Assembly: GCA_964561785.1 (NCBI GenBank)
Contig: CAZLRF010000027.1
Span: 1 to 64,000 of the forward strand
Length of the DNA stretch: 64,000 bases
Direction: 5' to 3'
Source: DATBSL01 sp964561785
Lineage (GTDB): Bacteria; Acidobacteriota; Vicinamibacteria; Fen-336
Shown piece by piece: positions 41,857 to 50,011 of this stretch. Under the pieces are notes generated by a model, which did not search any database, was not told where the DNA came from, and saw only the letters and a program-made list of their open reading frames with translations. Position 1 is the first letter of the stretch. Every line of letters begins with the position of its first letter. A program made the position numbers and the translations under genes.

Positions 41857-43149
41857 TCAGCCTTCGAGGCCGAACGCCTCGACGAGCTCCTGGACCTGCG
41901 GCTCGGCGATCGCCACGATCTCGCCGAGCTCGCGGGCGGCGATGATCGCCTTCGCGGAGTACTCGGCCACCTCGAGCCGGTCGAACGCGTTGAGCAGGGT
42001 GCTGCCGGCGAACATCAGGGAGTCGTTCTCGAGCACGACCACCGGGTGGCGTGGCGACAGGGTCTGCGCGGCGCGCTCGACGTCGACCAGGTTGGTCCCG
42101 AACGGCAGGCGCGGGACGTCCCGCAGAAGGATGTAGCTCTCGGGGATCGTCCGGCTGTCGAGCCGGAGGTTGGTCACGGCGAAGACCATCGCCGAGGGCG
42201 GGTGGGCGATGATCACCGCGTCGATCGCCGGCTGCCGTTCGTAGATCCGCCGGTGCAGCTGCACGGAGCGGCTCGGCGTCTTGCCCGCCTCCGCGCGGCC
42301 GCCCTCGACCCGCACGAGGTCGGCCGGCTCGAGGTACTTGCGGTCGAGGCCGAACGGGGTGATCACGAAGGCGTCCCCGGCGAGCCGCCGCGAGAACGTG
42401 CCCTGCGTGCTGGTCACGAGCTGCTGGTCGTACGCGCGGTGCACGAGCTCGCAGATCTCCCGCCGCGCCGTGCGCTCCTCGCCGCTCGCCGGGCCGGGGA
42501 CGAAGGTGGGCACGGCCTGCCGCCGCCGCGGCGCGGTGAGGGCGAGCTGCTCGGGGGTCAGGGGGCGCAGCGCGCCCATCCGGCGGGCCCCGATCTCGAG
42601 CCGCGCGCAGAAGTCGAGGGTCTCGAAGGCCATGAACGCCCGGAACAGGTCGGTCCCGCCGAGCACGACGCCGTGGTTCTCGAGGAGCACGGTGTCGATC
42701 CCGCGGGCGAAGACGGCGGCGATCCGCTCGCCGAGGCGGGCGCTCCCCGGAAGGGCGTACTCCGCGTAGGCGATCGGCCCGCAGATCTCGTCGACGTTCG
42801 GGATGAGGTTCGTCCGGGGCACCCGGCGCACGATGCTGAAGGCCACGAGCGCCGGGGGGTGGGCGTGGAGGATGGCGCGCAGGTCGTCGCGCCGCCCGTA
42901 GATCGAGAGGTGGAAGGGCAGCTCGCTCGACGGCCGGTGGGGGCCCTCCGCCGAGCCGTCCGGCCGGACGCGGATGATGTCCCTCCGGGCGAGCGAGCCC
43001 TTGTCCACGCCGGCGGGGGTGATCCAGACGTCTCCGTCCTCGTCCCGGATCGAGAGGTTGCCGCCGGAGGTGGTGGTCATGCCGTAGGCGTAGATGCGCT
43101 GCATGATCATCACGATCTGGTCGGCGGGGTGGAGGAGGTCGAAGCGCAT
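41857..43149 (-). CDS. Tandem class II aldolase protein with a degenerate second domain
   Basis: A 430-residue cytoplasmic protein with two class II aldolase/adducin domains. The first (about 8-200) has the full zinc/catalytic set: Glu76 (RPSSELPFHL), His95 and His97 (LHAHPP) and His159 (LENHG). In the second (about 225-425) the matching positions are Ser295, Ile314, His316 and Asp376 (IIAHPP, LENDS), so it should not bind the metal or catalyse. It is divergent from the L-rhamnose isomerase gene with 116 bp between starts. The likely role is cleavage of rhamnulose 1-phosphate or a related ketose phosphate to dihydroxyacetone phosphate and lactaldehyde. The family also contains fuculose-phosphate aldolases and dehydratase-like members. 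Confidence 0.85.
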   Translation of the reverse strand: MRFDLLHPADQIVMIMQRIYAYGMTTTSGGNLSIRDEDGDVWITPAGVDKGSLARRDIIRVRPDGSAEGPHRPSSELPFHLSIYGRRDDLRAILHAHPPALVAFSIVRRVPRTNLIPNVDEICGPIAYAEYALPGSARLGERIAAVFARGIDTVLLENHGVVLGGTDLFRAFMAFETLDFCARLEIGARRMGALRPLTPEQLALTAPRRRQAVPTFVPGPASGEERTARREICELVHRAYDQQLVTSTQGTFSRRLAGDAFVITPFGLDRKYLEPADLVRVEGGRAEAGKTPSRSVQLHRRIYERQPAIDAVIIAHPPSAMVFAVTNLRLDSRTIPESYILLRDVPRLPFGTNLVDVERAAQTLSPRHPVVVLENDSLMFAGSTLLNAFDRLEVAEYSAKAIIAARELGEIVAIAEPQVQELVEAFGLEG

Positions 43150-43265
43150 GGAGCACCATTATCGCCCGCCGGGGGCCGCAGCTGAGTCGAACGGACCGTG
43201 CGGCGCGCGGCCGATCCGACTATGATCGACGCCGTCGCCTCGGGAAGCTGCAGGGGGGAGCGTCC

Positions 43266-44549
43266 ATGGTCATCCGCGAGTTCGTGAACGAGCACAACCG
43301 CAAGGCGCTCGAGTGGCTGCGCCAGGACTACGAGCACCTGGGCCGCCAGCTGCGGCGGCGCGGGAAGGACGTCGAGGCGCTCACCGAAAAGGCCATGGCG
43401 TTCCGGGTCGCCGTGCCCTCCTGGGGCGTCGGCACCGGCGGCACCCGCTTCGCCCGCTTCCCGGGGCCGGGCGAGCCGCGCAGCGTGTTCGAGAAGCTCG
43501 AGGACTGCGAGATCATCCACCAGCTGGTCCGGGTGACGCCGGGCATCTCGCTCCACATCCCGTGGGACGAGCCGGAGGACCCGGCGGAGCTCGTCGCCTT
43601 CGCCCGGGCGCGGGGCCTGTTCTTCGACTCCATGAACTCGAACACGTTCCAGGACCAGCCGGGGCAGAGGCTCTCCTACAAGTTCGGCAGCCTCACCCAC
43701 ACCGACGCCGCGGTGCGCCGGCAGGCGGTCGAGCACAACGTGCACTGCATCGAGCTGGGGAAGACGCTCGGGGCGCGCTCGCACACGGTGTGGATCGCAG
43801 ACGGCGGCAACTTCCCCGGGCAGGTCCACTTCCGCCGGGCGCTCGAGCGCTACCTCGACAGCCTCCGGGCGATCTACCGGGCGCTGCCCGACGGCTTCCG
43901 GCTGTTCATCGAGCACAAGCTCTACGAGCCGGCGTTCTACTCGACGGTCCTCAACGACTGGGGCACGAGCTACTTCTGCGCGCGCGAGCTCGGGCCGAAG
44001 GCCTTCTCCCTCGTCGACCTCGGCCACCATGCCCCGAACGTGAACATCGAGATGATCGTGGCCCGGCTCGTCCAGCTCGGGAAGCTCGGCGGCTTCCACT
44101 TCAACGACAGCAAGTACGGGGACGACGACCTCGACGCCGGCTCGATCAAGCCGTTCCAGCTGTTCCTCGTGTTCCACGAGCTGGTGGACGCGGAGCTCGA
44201 GGGGGTGCCGGGCTTCGACCCCGCGTACATGCTCGACCAGTCCCACAACGTGACCGACCCGATCGAGTCGCTGATGGCGAGCGCGGTCGAGCTGGTGCGG
44301 GCCTACGTGCAGGCCCACCTCGTCGACCGCGCCGCGCTGGCCGAGGCCCAGGAGAGAAACGACGCGATCGCGGCGATCTCGCTGCTGAAGCAGGCCTTCA
44401 CCACCGACGTGGGGCCGATCCTCGCCATGGCCCGCCACCGCGCGGGCGGGGCGATCGACCCGGTGGCGGCATACCGGGAGAGCGGCTACCGCCGGCGCAA
44501 GGCGCAGGAGCGTCCGGCGGTGGCCGGCGGGGGCGCCGGCATCGTGTGA
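43266..44549 (+). CDS. rhaI: L-rhamnose isomerase, RhaI (Pseudomonas stutzeri) type
   Basis: A 427-residue xylose-isomerase-like TIM barrel that interconverts L-rhamnose and L-rhamnulose in the cytosol. Recognisable segments are RVAVPSWGVGTGGTRFARFPGPGEPR, SLHIPWDEPED, FFDSMNSNTFQDQ, the metal-ligand Glu in FIEHKLYEPAFY, Asp/His in LVDLGHHAPNVNIE and the acidic cluster FHFNDSKYGDDDLDAGSI. GGGGGGAGCG precedes the ATG. TATGAT at 43221-43226 may be the -10 box in the divergent gap shared with the aldolase gene. The next frame, a rhamnulokinase remnant, overlaps its stop (GTGA), showing that an isomerase-kinase operon once existed. Confidence 0.93.
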   Translation: MVIREFVNEHNRKALEWLRQDYEHLGRQLRRRGKDVEALTEKAMAFRVAVPSWGVGTGGTRFARFPGPGEPRSVFEKLEDCEIIHQLVRVTPGISLHIPWDEPEDPAELVAFARARGLFFDSMNSNTFQDQPGQRLSYKFGSLTHTDAAVRRQAVEHNVHCIELGKTLGARSHTVWIADGGNFPGQVHFRRALERYLDSLRAIYRALPDGFRLFIEHKLYEPAFYSTVLNDWGTSYFCARELGPKAFSLVDLGHHAPNVNIEMIVARLVQLGKLGGFHFNDSKYGDDDLDAGSIKPFQLFLVFHELVDAELEGVPGFDPAYMLDQSHNVTDPIESLMASAVELVRAYVQAHLVDRAALAEAQERNDAIAAISLLKQAFTTDVGPILAMARHRAGGAIDPVAAYRESGYRRRKAQERPAVAGGGAGIV

Positions 44550-44759
44550 GCGCGCACCTCGCCGTCGACCTCGGCGCGGGCGGCGGCCGGGCGGTGTTCG
44601 GACGAGTGGCGGCGTGCGGGGCCGCGCGAGCTGATGCCGGGCCTCGTCCGGCCCGCAGAGCCGCTCGGCGAGATCCGGCCCTCGCTGCAGAAGGAGCGGG
44701 GGCCGGGGTGGAGCGAGGCTGCCGAGCGCTACCGCGAGATCGAGTCCCGGTATGCGTGA
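44546..44759 (+). pseudogene. rhaB: Rhamnulokinase (FGGY kinase) remnant
   Basis: A GTG overlapping the isomerase stop opens a frame reading SAHLAVDLGAGGGRAVFGRV, the N-terminal ATP-binding strand of rhamnulokinase. After about 21 residues similarity is lost. About 20 bases later another frame reads ELMPGLVRPAEPLGEIRPSL, which matches the mid-protein segment of rhamnulokinases, and it closes with WSEAAERYREIESRYA, compatible with an FGGY C-terminus. Roughly 400 of the usual 480 residues are missing and the pieces are out of frame. The gene is dead. Rhamnulose phosphorylation must be done by another kinase outside the window, if at all. Confidence 0.75.
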
Positions 44760-44768
44760 GGAGGCGCC

Positions 44769-45464
44769 TCAGCTCGAGTCACCCGCGATGCGCTCCCAGA
44801 GCTGGAGGCGGCCCCCGCGGTCGACGGCGGCGAGCGACGCCACGAGCGCCTCGAACGCGGCGAGGTGACCCTCGTCGAGGGCGCCGAAGTCGTCGAGGCC
44901 GTGCCGGAAGGCCGTCCAGGGGGCGTCGCGGTGCGGCGTGCGGCCGGCCGCGGCCACCGACCGGCGGCCGCCGCGGAGCACGACGCCGACGCCGAAGCGG
45001 AGGAACACGAGCCAGAGCCGGAAGCGCTCCTGCGTTCCCACGAGGAAGCCGTGGACGAGGGTGGACACCGCCGCCGCCGCGCGCAGGGCCGCGCCACGGA
45101 AGGCGGCCGGAGACGGCGGGGGCGCGGGGCGGATGGCCTGGACCATGCGCGCGTAAACGCCCATCGCCTTGAGCCGGGTCAGGCGGTCGACCCCGGCGTC
45201 CTCGAGGATGGCCAGGGCCGTCTGCAGGACCGTCAGAGCGTCCGGCGTCCGCCTCTCTTCGCGCATCTGCTCGGCCGTCGCGAACGCCTGGCGGACGAGC
45301 GCCGAGTCGGTCTCCAGACGTTGGCGGAGCGCCTCGATCGCCTGGCGCTCCGGGGCGTGCAGGACGAACTCCCACCGCGCGAGCACGAGAGCGCGGTTGT
45401 GGCGCCCGAGCGCGTAGAGGAGGATCGCGCAGCCGGCCGCGGCGAGGGCGAGCTCCGCGCTCAC
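44769..45464 (-). CDS. Membrane-anchored helical protein, unknown function
   Basis: A 231-residue protein started at a GTG that overlaps the preceding stop (GTGA). It has one N-terminal membrane helix (LALAAAGCAILLYALG) and a cytoplasmic helical body: RQAIEALRQRLETDSALVRQAFATAEQMREERR, LTVLQTALAILEDAGVDRLTRLKAMG, and a C-terminal FEALVASLAAVDRGGRLQLWERI. No family was recognised. It is the last of three coupled minus-strand genes with a five-helix membrane protein and a Fis-type regulator, and divergent from a membrane peptide/histidine kinase pair, so a part in signal sensing is plausible. Confidence 0.65.
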   Translation of the reverse strand: MSAELALAAAGCAILLYALGRHNRALVLARWEFVLHAPERQAIEALRQRLETDSALVRQAFATAEQMREERRTPDALTVLQTALAILEDAGVDRLTRLKAMGVYARMVQAIRPAPPPSPAAFRGAALRAAAAVSTLVHGFLVGTQERFRLWLVFLRFGVGVVLRGGRRSVAAAGRTPHRDAPWTAFRHGLDDFGALDEGHLAAFEALVASLAAVDRGGRLQLWERIAGDSS

Positions 45465-46135
45465 TGGACCTGCGGGGCGGGCCCCGCGCCGGGGAAGGCC
45501 TCCGGCCGCGGCCGCCAGGAGGCCCAGGCCCAGAAGCACACGAGCGCCAGGTAGGCGACCGTGTCGACGCCGGCGATCAGGTCGCGGTGGAGCCACCCGT
45601 GTCGTCCGAGCAGGTCGACGAGCGCGACGAAGACCAGCAGGTACGTGGCGAGCCCCATCATGATGGCCTTCTGCCACGCGTCGACTGGGACCTGGTACCA
45701 CACGACCACGAGGGCGCTGAGCGTGAGCGCCCAGAGGGTGGCGGTCGAGATGGCCGGCTGCCAGTCCCAGACCTGGCGGTACGAGGAGAGGGGAGTGAGC
45801 AGGGCGACCCCGAGGGTGCTCGCGGCGACCAGGGGCACGAGGACGAGCCTCACCGTCCACAGCGCGCCGGGGAACGCCGAGAACGCTCGCCACGCCAGCT
45901 CGAGAGCGACCACCATCTTGAGCGCGTCGTAGACGCCCTGCTTGACGACCCAGAACGCGGGGTTGAAGAAGCGCTCCGGCCAGAGGGAGACGAGCGAGTT
46001 GCCGGCGAGGATCGCGAGGACGTACGCACCGAAGGACCAGCACAAAGGCGCGCGCCTCCTCACCACCACGCCCGCGAGCGCTGCGACCAGCGCGAGCTTC
46101 ACCGCGTGCGCGATCGCGAGCTGGACCGCGGTCAT
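45461..46135 (-). CDS. Multi-pass inner-membrane protein, unknown function
   Basis: A 224-residue protein with about six hydrophobic helices: AIAHAVKLALVAALAGVVV, FGAYVLAILAGNSLV, a weaker region with VVALELAWRAF, VRLVLVPLVAASTLGVALL, ATLWALTLSALVVVWY, KAIMMGLATYLLVFVALV and VAYLALVCFWAWASW. The second-to-last loop and the proline-rich tail are cytoplasmic or periplasmic by simple reasoning only. The ATG at 46135 overlaps the regulator's stop (ATGA) and its own stop overlaps the next GTG, so the three genes form one coupled unit. No named family was recognised. Confidence 0.7.
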   Translation of the reverse strand: MTAVQLAIAHAVKLALVAALAGVVVRRRAPLCWSFGAYVLAILAGNSLVSLWPERFFNPAFWVVKQGVYDALKMVVALELAWRAFSAFPGALWTVRLVLVPLVAASTLGVALLTPLSSYRQVWDWQPAISTATLWALTLSALVVVWYQVPVDAWQKAIMMGLATYLLVFVALVDLLGRHGWLHRDLIAGVDTVAYLALVCFWAWASWRPRPEAFPGAGPAPQVQ

Positions 46136-46701
46136 GCGTCGACCGGGATCTTCTTGTAGATCTTGGGTACGCGCTTGCGCCGGATGCCGAAGCTCCGCAG
46201 GCGCATGTAGACCGTCCGCCGGGTCACCTTCAGGAGCCGCGCGACCTCGGCGATGTTCCACTCGTGCCGCTCGAGCAGCGAGAGGAGCTGCGCCCGGGCC
46301 TCGTCCGTGGGGTTCACCTCGGGAGCCGGGCGGGGCGTGTGTCCGGCGAGGACCGCCTGGGCGATCGCCGTCCCGAACAGGCGCGCCTCGGAGGCCGTGA
46401 CGTTCGCGGGCCGGTCGAGGTACAGCGCCGCCACCATCTCGTGTCCCAGCCGGGCGGGGAGGAGGGCGTATCCCGGCTCGATCACCGCCCGCCCGCCGGC
46501 GAGGGCCTCGTGGTGGCGGGACCAGAGGGCCGGCAGGTCGGCCGAGGCGGAGAGGCTGAGACCCGCGCTGAGCCAGATCTCCGCCTGTGGCCCGCGAGGG
46601 ACCAGGATCGCGCCTCCTTGGGCGCTGTGGATCTGGACGAGGCGGGTCAGGACGCGGTCGGCTGAGCGACGGGGGTCGTCGGCCACGAGCAGAGCGAGCA
46701 T
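46132..46701 (-). CDS. GAF-like domain with C-terminal Fis-type helix-turn-helix
   Basis: A regulator of about 189 residues. The central part (SADRVLTRLVQIHSAQGGAILVPRG ... MVAALYLDRP) looks like a GAF-type sensor domain, and the C-terminus has a Fis/HTH_8 motif: LLERHEWNIAEVARLLKVTRRTVYMRLRSFGI, followed by a basic tail RRKRVPKIYKK. There is no AAA+ domain. The frame is open back to an ATG at 46782, but the sequence upstream of 46720 is AT-rich and holds a promoter, so starts at GTG 46719 or ATG 46701 are preferred. It heads the three-gene minus unit and probably controls the divergent pair. Confidence 0.75.
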   Translation of the reverse strand: MLALLVADDPRRSADRVLTRLVQIHSAQGGAILVPRGPQAEIWLSAGLSLSASADLPALWSRHHEALAGGRAVIEPGYALLPARLGHEMVAALYLDRPANVTASEARLFGTAIAQAVLAGHTPRPAPEVNPTDEARAQLLSLLERHEWNIAEVARLLKVTRRTVYMRLRSFGIRRKRVPKIYKKIPVDA

Positions 46702-46725
46702 CGAGTCAAGTGTGTGCACGGTCCG

Positions 46726-46761
46726 ACTATAGGGGAGAAGAAGCCCGACACACAAGGGGTC
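46726..46761 (-). promoter_or_regulatory. Promoter of the Fis-type regulator operon
   Basis: The minus strand reads TTGTGT, an 18-base spacer and TATAGT (46731-46726). The expected transcript start falls next to the in-frame GTG at 46719, so this mRNA may be leaderless or have a very short leader. The surrounding 100 bp are distinctly AT-richer than the window and also contain GTATAC and GAATATTC for the divergent direction. Confidence 0.5.
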
Positions 46762-46844
46762 TTGAGAATCGAGTATTCGCATGGTATACGGAGAATATTC
46801 TTGCCCGGCGTCGCCCGGGCCGCTTCGTCTCGAGGGAGGGGCAC

Positions 46845-47030
46845 ATGCGGATCTTCTGGACTGGTTTCCTCGTCGGAGGGCTGCTGCTCACGCTGCTCGA
46901 CGTCTACGAGGCGCGGAGGGAGGCTGCCATGGCCTCCTCGTCTTCGGCGGACTCGGTGGCCGCGAGCGAGGACGGCACGCCCTGGCCGCCGCCGGATCCC
47001 AAGCCCACGCCGTCGCCCAAGATTCAGTGA
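46845..47030 (+). CDS. Small single-pass membrane protein with Pro-rich tail
   Basis: A 61-residue protein with GGGAGGGG before the ATG. One membrane helix (IFWTGFLVGGLLLTLLDVY, residues 3-21) is followed by a Ser-rich segment and a Pro/Lys tail (WPPPDPKPTPSPK). Its stop overlaps the GTG of the histidine kinase (GTGA). The kinase has no membrane helix of its own, so this peptide may tether or regulate it. No family was recognised. Confidence 0.65.
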   Translation: MRIFWTGFLVGGLLLTLLDVYEARREAAMASSSSADSVAASEDGTPWPPPDPKPTPSPKIQ

Positions 47031-48208
47031 TCGGCGGGGGAGGGCGGGCCTTCGGGGCCGGGGCCGACCCGACCATTGTGGCGGTGGGCGTCATCGCCCA
47101 CATCGAGGGCCTGTCGGGGCTGGGCCGGCTCGAGCGGGTTCGTGCTCGCGATGCCGTGGCCCGCGCGGCGTCCGGCCCGGCCGACCTCGTCGTGGTCGGC
47201 GCCTTCTCGGCCGGCGGCCGCTCCTCGAACCTGATTGCCCGTCTCAAGCAGGACCCGTCGACCGACGGGATCCCCGTCCTGCACGTCGAGGGCGGTGAGT
47301 GCGGGTGCCACGCCGACTTGTGCTTGCCCGGCGCCTGGACGGCGGACCACGTGCGACGCGCGGCCCGTGTGCTCCTCGAGCGGCGTCGGCACGCGGCCGC
47401 ACGCGCCTTCCGTCTGGAATCCCTGGGGCGTCTGGCGGGCGGGATCGTTCACGACCTCAACAACATCCTCTTCGCGCTCAGCGGCCTCGTGGAGGGAGTC
47501 CGATCAGAGCTTCCCCCGGACCATCCCGCCCGCTGCCGCCTCGCCCGCCTGGACGAGACGATCGAGCGGGGCGCGGAGCTGGCTCGCCTGGTCCTCGGCT
47601 TCGGGCGCGAGTCCGCCTCGTCCCGACCGGCGCTGGACGTCAACCCGGTGGTCGCCAGGGTGGAGCGGCTCGTGCGGACGGTCCTCGGCGAGCGGGTGAG
47701 GATCGAGACCCGTCTGAGCGAGGGAATCGGAGTCGTCCGGGCGGACGCCGGACGGATCGAGCAGCTCGTCCTCAACCTCGTCCTCAACGCTCGCGATGCC
47801 ATGCCCCGGGGTGGAAGGGTGCTCGTCGAGACCCGCGACGTGGAGATCACGGGCGGGCTGTCGCCTCCGGCGCCCCCGGGACGCCACGTTCTGCTGGTCG
47901 TGAGCGACGAAGGCGTGGGCATGGACGCCGCCACCCGGGCCCGGGTCTTCGAGCCCTTCTTCACGACCAAGGGTGAGGGGGAGGGGACGGGGCTGGGGCT
48001 CGCGGTCGCCCAGAGCATCGTCGAGGCGGCGCGGGGGAGGATCACCGTGGACAGCGCCCCCGGCCGCGGAACCACGTTCCGCGTGTACCTCCCCTGCGTC
48101 GAGCGGGAGGGCGAGGCCGCCGGACGGAGGGCGGACCCGCCCTGCGCCGACGGAAAGACGGGCGTGCTGGGGGAGGGCTCGGCGTCGAAGGGCGGCCTCG
48201 CGCAGTAG
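47027..48208 (+). CDS. Soluble histidine kinase with a degenerate receiver-like N-domain
   Basis: A 393-residue protein started at a GTG overlapping the small membrane gene. Residues about 15-115 look like a receiver-type fold (DLVVVGAFSAGG, DPSTDGIPVLHVEGG), but the phospho-acceptor position is Gly58, so it cannot be phosphorylated normally; a Cys/His patch ECGCHADLC (91-99) sits in this domain. The kinase core has His142 in RLAGGIVHDLNNILFALSG, the N box LVLNLVLNARDAMP, VSDEGVGMD, FEPFFTTKG and GTGLGLAVAQSI. This is the GGIxHDxNN subclass common in hybrid kinases. No response-regulator gene is adjacent; the Fis-type regulator across the divergent gap is a candidate partner in the circuit but has no receiver. 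Confidence 0.88.
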   Translation: MIGGGGRAFGAGADPTIVAVGVIAHIEGLSGLGRLERVRARDAVARAASGPADLVVVGAFSAGGRSSNLIARLKQDPSTDGIPVLHVEGGECGCHADLCLPGAWTADHVRRAARVLLERRRHAAARAFRLESLGRLAGGIVHDLNNILFALSGLVEGVRSELPPDHPARCRLARLDETIERGAELARLVLGFGRESASSRPALDVNPVVARVERLVRTVLGERVRIETRLSEGIGVVRADAGRIEQLVLNLVLNARDAMPRGGRVLVETRDVEITGGLSPPAPPGRHVLLVVSDEGVGMDAATRARVFEPFFTTKGEGEGTGLGLAVAQSIVEAARGRITVDSAPGRGTTFRVYLPCVEREGEAAGRRADPPCADGKTGVLGEGSASKGGLAQ

Positions 48209-48307
48209 GCGCTGGCGTCCACCCCGGATGAGCCGTTTGACCGTGGAGGGGCCCCGGGGCCATCGGGTAGACTGGGCGCTCGTTTCTGCCTCGCCCGGGG
48301 AGGGCCG

Positions 48308-50011
48308 ATGACCTCAGCGGATGCCCGAAGCGACGCCGTCCGGCGGCTCGACCGCCTCTACGAGTTCGAGAGAGCGCCGGTCACCGCGGACAAGCTCCAG
48401 CCCGGCGCGTACTTCGCGGGGCTCTTCGCCGGCGAGCACGTGGCGGCGACCGAGTTCGTGATCGGCGCCCTCCTCGTGAGCTTCGGGGCGAGCGCGTCCG
48501 ACATCGTGTTCGGCCTGCTGCTCGGAAACCTGCTCGCGGTGCTCTCGTGGACCTTCGTCTGCGCCCCGATCGCGGTCTCGACGAGGCTCACGCTCTACTG
48601 GTACCTGCGGCGGATCGCGGGGCCGGGGGTGACGCTCCTGTACAACCTGTGCAACGCGGTGATGTACTGCATCCTCGCGGGGGCGATGATCACCGTGTCC
48701 GCCTCCGCGGTGCGGCTGCCCTTCGGGATCCCCGCCCAGACGAAGTGGTACCCGGAGGACCCGCGCTTCGTGCTGGTGGTGCTCGTGGTGGGCGCGGTCG
48801 TGGTGACCCTCGCGATCCTCGGTTTCAAGCGGCTCGCGCAGTTCGCGGTCGTGTGCTCGCCGTGGATGTTCGTCATGTTCGTGGCCGGCGCGGTCGTGAT
48901 GCTCCACCCCCTCGCGACGGTGCTGCCCGACGGCCGCATCGACGGCCCCTCCGACCTGTGGACGATCGCGAACCAGACGATCTGGAAGGGGGCCTCCGAG
49001 CACGCTTCGGGCGGGCTGGGCTTCTGGCACGTGGTGGCCTTCGCCTGGATCTGCAACCTCGCGATGCACGTCGGGCTGTCGGACATGGCGATCTTCCGCT
49101 TCGCGCGGCGCTCGAGCTACGGGCTGTTCTCGGCGTTCGGCATGTACCTCGGCCACTACCTCGCCTGGATCTGCGCGGGGGTCATGGGCGCGGCGGCCGC
49201 GTTCCTCGCCCAGCGGCCCCTCGCGGAGCTCGACTCGGGCGACGTGGCGAGCCGCGCCCTCGGGGTGGCGGGGGCCCTGGCGGTGCTGATCGCCGGCTGG
49301 ACGACGTCGAACCCGACCCTCTATCGCGCGGGCCTCGCGCTGCAGGTCGTGACGCCCAACTGGCCGCGCTGGCTGGTCACGCTCGTCGCGGGGGCGGTCA
49401 CGACGGTCATGGCCTGCTCGCCGTTCGTGTTCACGAAGCTGCTCGACTTCGTCGGGGTCTACGGCCTGCTCCTCATGCCGGTGGGGGCGATCGTGTTCGT
49501 CGAGCACTGGGTGTTTCCCCGGATCGGCCTCGAGCGCTTCTGGGCGAGCCGGAAGGGGCTCGTCGTGAGCTGGCCGGCCCTCGTGGCCTGGCTCGGCTCG
49601 GTCGCCCTCGCCGTGGCCGCCTGGCAGAGCGGGTGGATCCACCTCTTCTTCCTCGCGCTGCCCACGTGGCTGCTGACCGCGGTCGGGTACGTCCTTCTCT
49701 CCGCCCTCGCCGGGGCGCGCGGGCCCCTGCCGGCCGAGCCGGAAGAGGCGCCCGCGCCTCCGGCTCCCGTGCCTGCGGCGTCGGCCGCGTCCACCCGCCC
49801 GTCCGCCCGTCCGCCCGTCGCGGGCCTCGTCGCGATCGCGACGCTGGCCGCCCTGCTCGTGCTCCCGCTCTGGGTCGTCGCCTCTCCCGCGGGCGGGTGG
49901 GAGGGGCGGCTCGCGTCCTTCAAGGCGCTCGCGCTCGTCCTGACCGCCGCGTACTTCGTCGCGGGGGTCGCCTGGATGCGGGCGAGCGACGCCGGCCGGG
50001 GGGTGAAGTGA
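48308..50011 (+). CDS. NCS1-like (purine/cytosine permease family) transporter
   Basis: A 567-residue inner-membrane transporter with about 12 helices. The N-terminal segment FERAPVTADKLQPGAYFAGLFAGEHVAATEFVIGALL and the later FWHVVAFAWICNLAMHVGLSDMAIF resemble NCS1 cytosine/purine permeases, and AGWTTSNPTLYRAGLAL matches their central helix pair. A Pro/Ala-rich linker near 480-510 separates two extra C-terminal helices. A rhamnose or other sugar substrate is suggested only by its operon: its stop overlaps the ATG of a sugar-binding-type protein, which overlaps a GH78 gene. TAGACT (48268-48273) may be the -10 box. Confidence 0.82.
   Translation: MTSADARSDAVRRLDRLYEFERAPVTADKLQPGAYFAGLFAGEHVAATEFVIGALLVSFGASASDIVFGLLLGNLLAVLSWTFVCAPIAVSTRLTLYWYLRRIAGPGVTLLYNLCNAVMYCILAGAMITVSASAVRLPFGIPAQTKWYPEDPRFVLVVLVVGAVVVTLAILGFKRLAQFAVVCSPWMFVMFVAGAVVMLHPLATVLPDGRIDGPSDLWTIANQTIWKGASEHASGGLGFWHVVAFAWICNLAMHVGLSDMAIFRFARRSSYGLFSAFGMYLGHYLAWICAGVMGAAAAFLAQRPLAELDSGDVASRALGVAGALAVLIAGWTTSNPTLYRAGLALQVVTPNWPRWLVTLVAGAVTTVMACSPFVFTKLLDFVGVYGLLLMPVGAIVFVEHWVFPRIGLERFWASRKGLVVSWPALVAWLGSVALAVAAWQSGWIHLFFLALPTWLLTAVGYVLLSALAGARGPLPAEPEEAPAPPAPVPAASAASTRPSARPPVAGLVAIATLAALLVLPLWVVASPAGGWEGRLASFKALALVLTAAYFVAGVAWMRASDAGRGVK

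Noticed and set aside
46702..46782. Longer N-terminus of the Fis-type regulator from the ATG at 46782
   Set aside because: The extension is AT-rich, contains a promoter-like TTGTGT-N18-TATAGT and has no ribosome site before the ATG.
48237..48273. TTGACC and TAGACT as a promoter pair for the permease gene
   Set aside because: The spacing between them is about 25 bases, too long for sigma-70; only the -10-like box is kept as a possibility.
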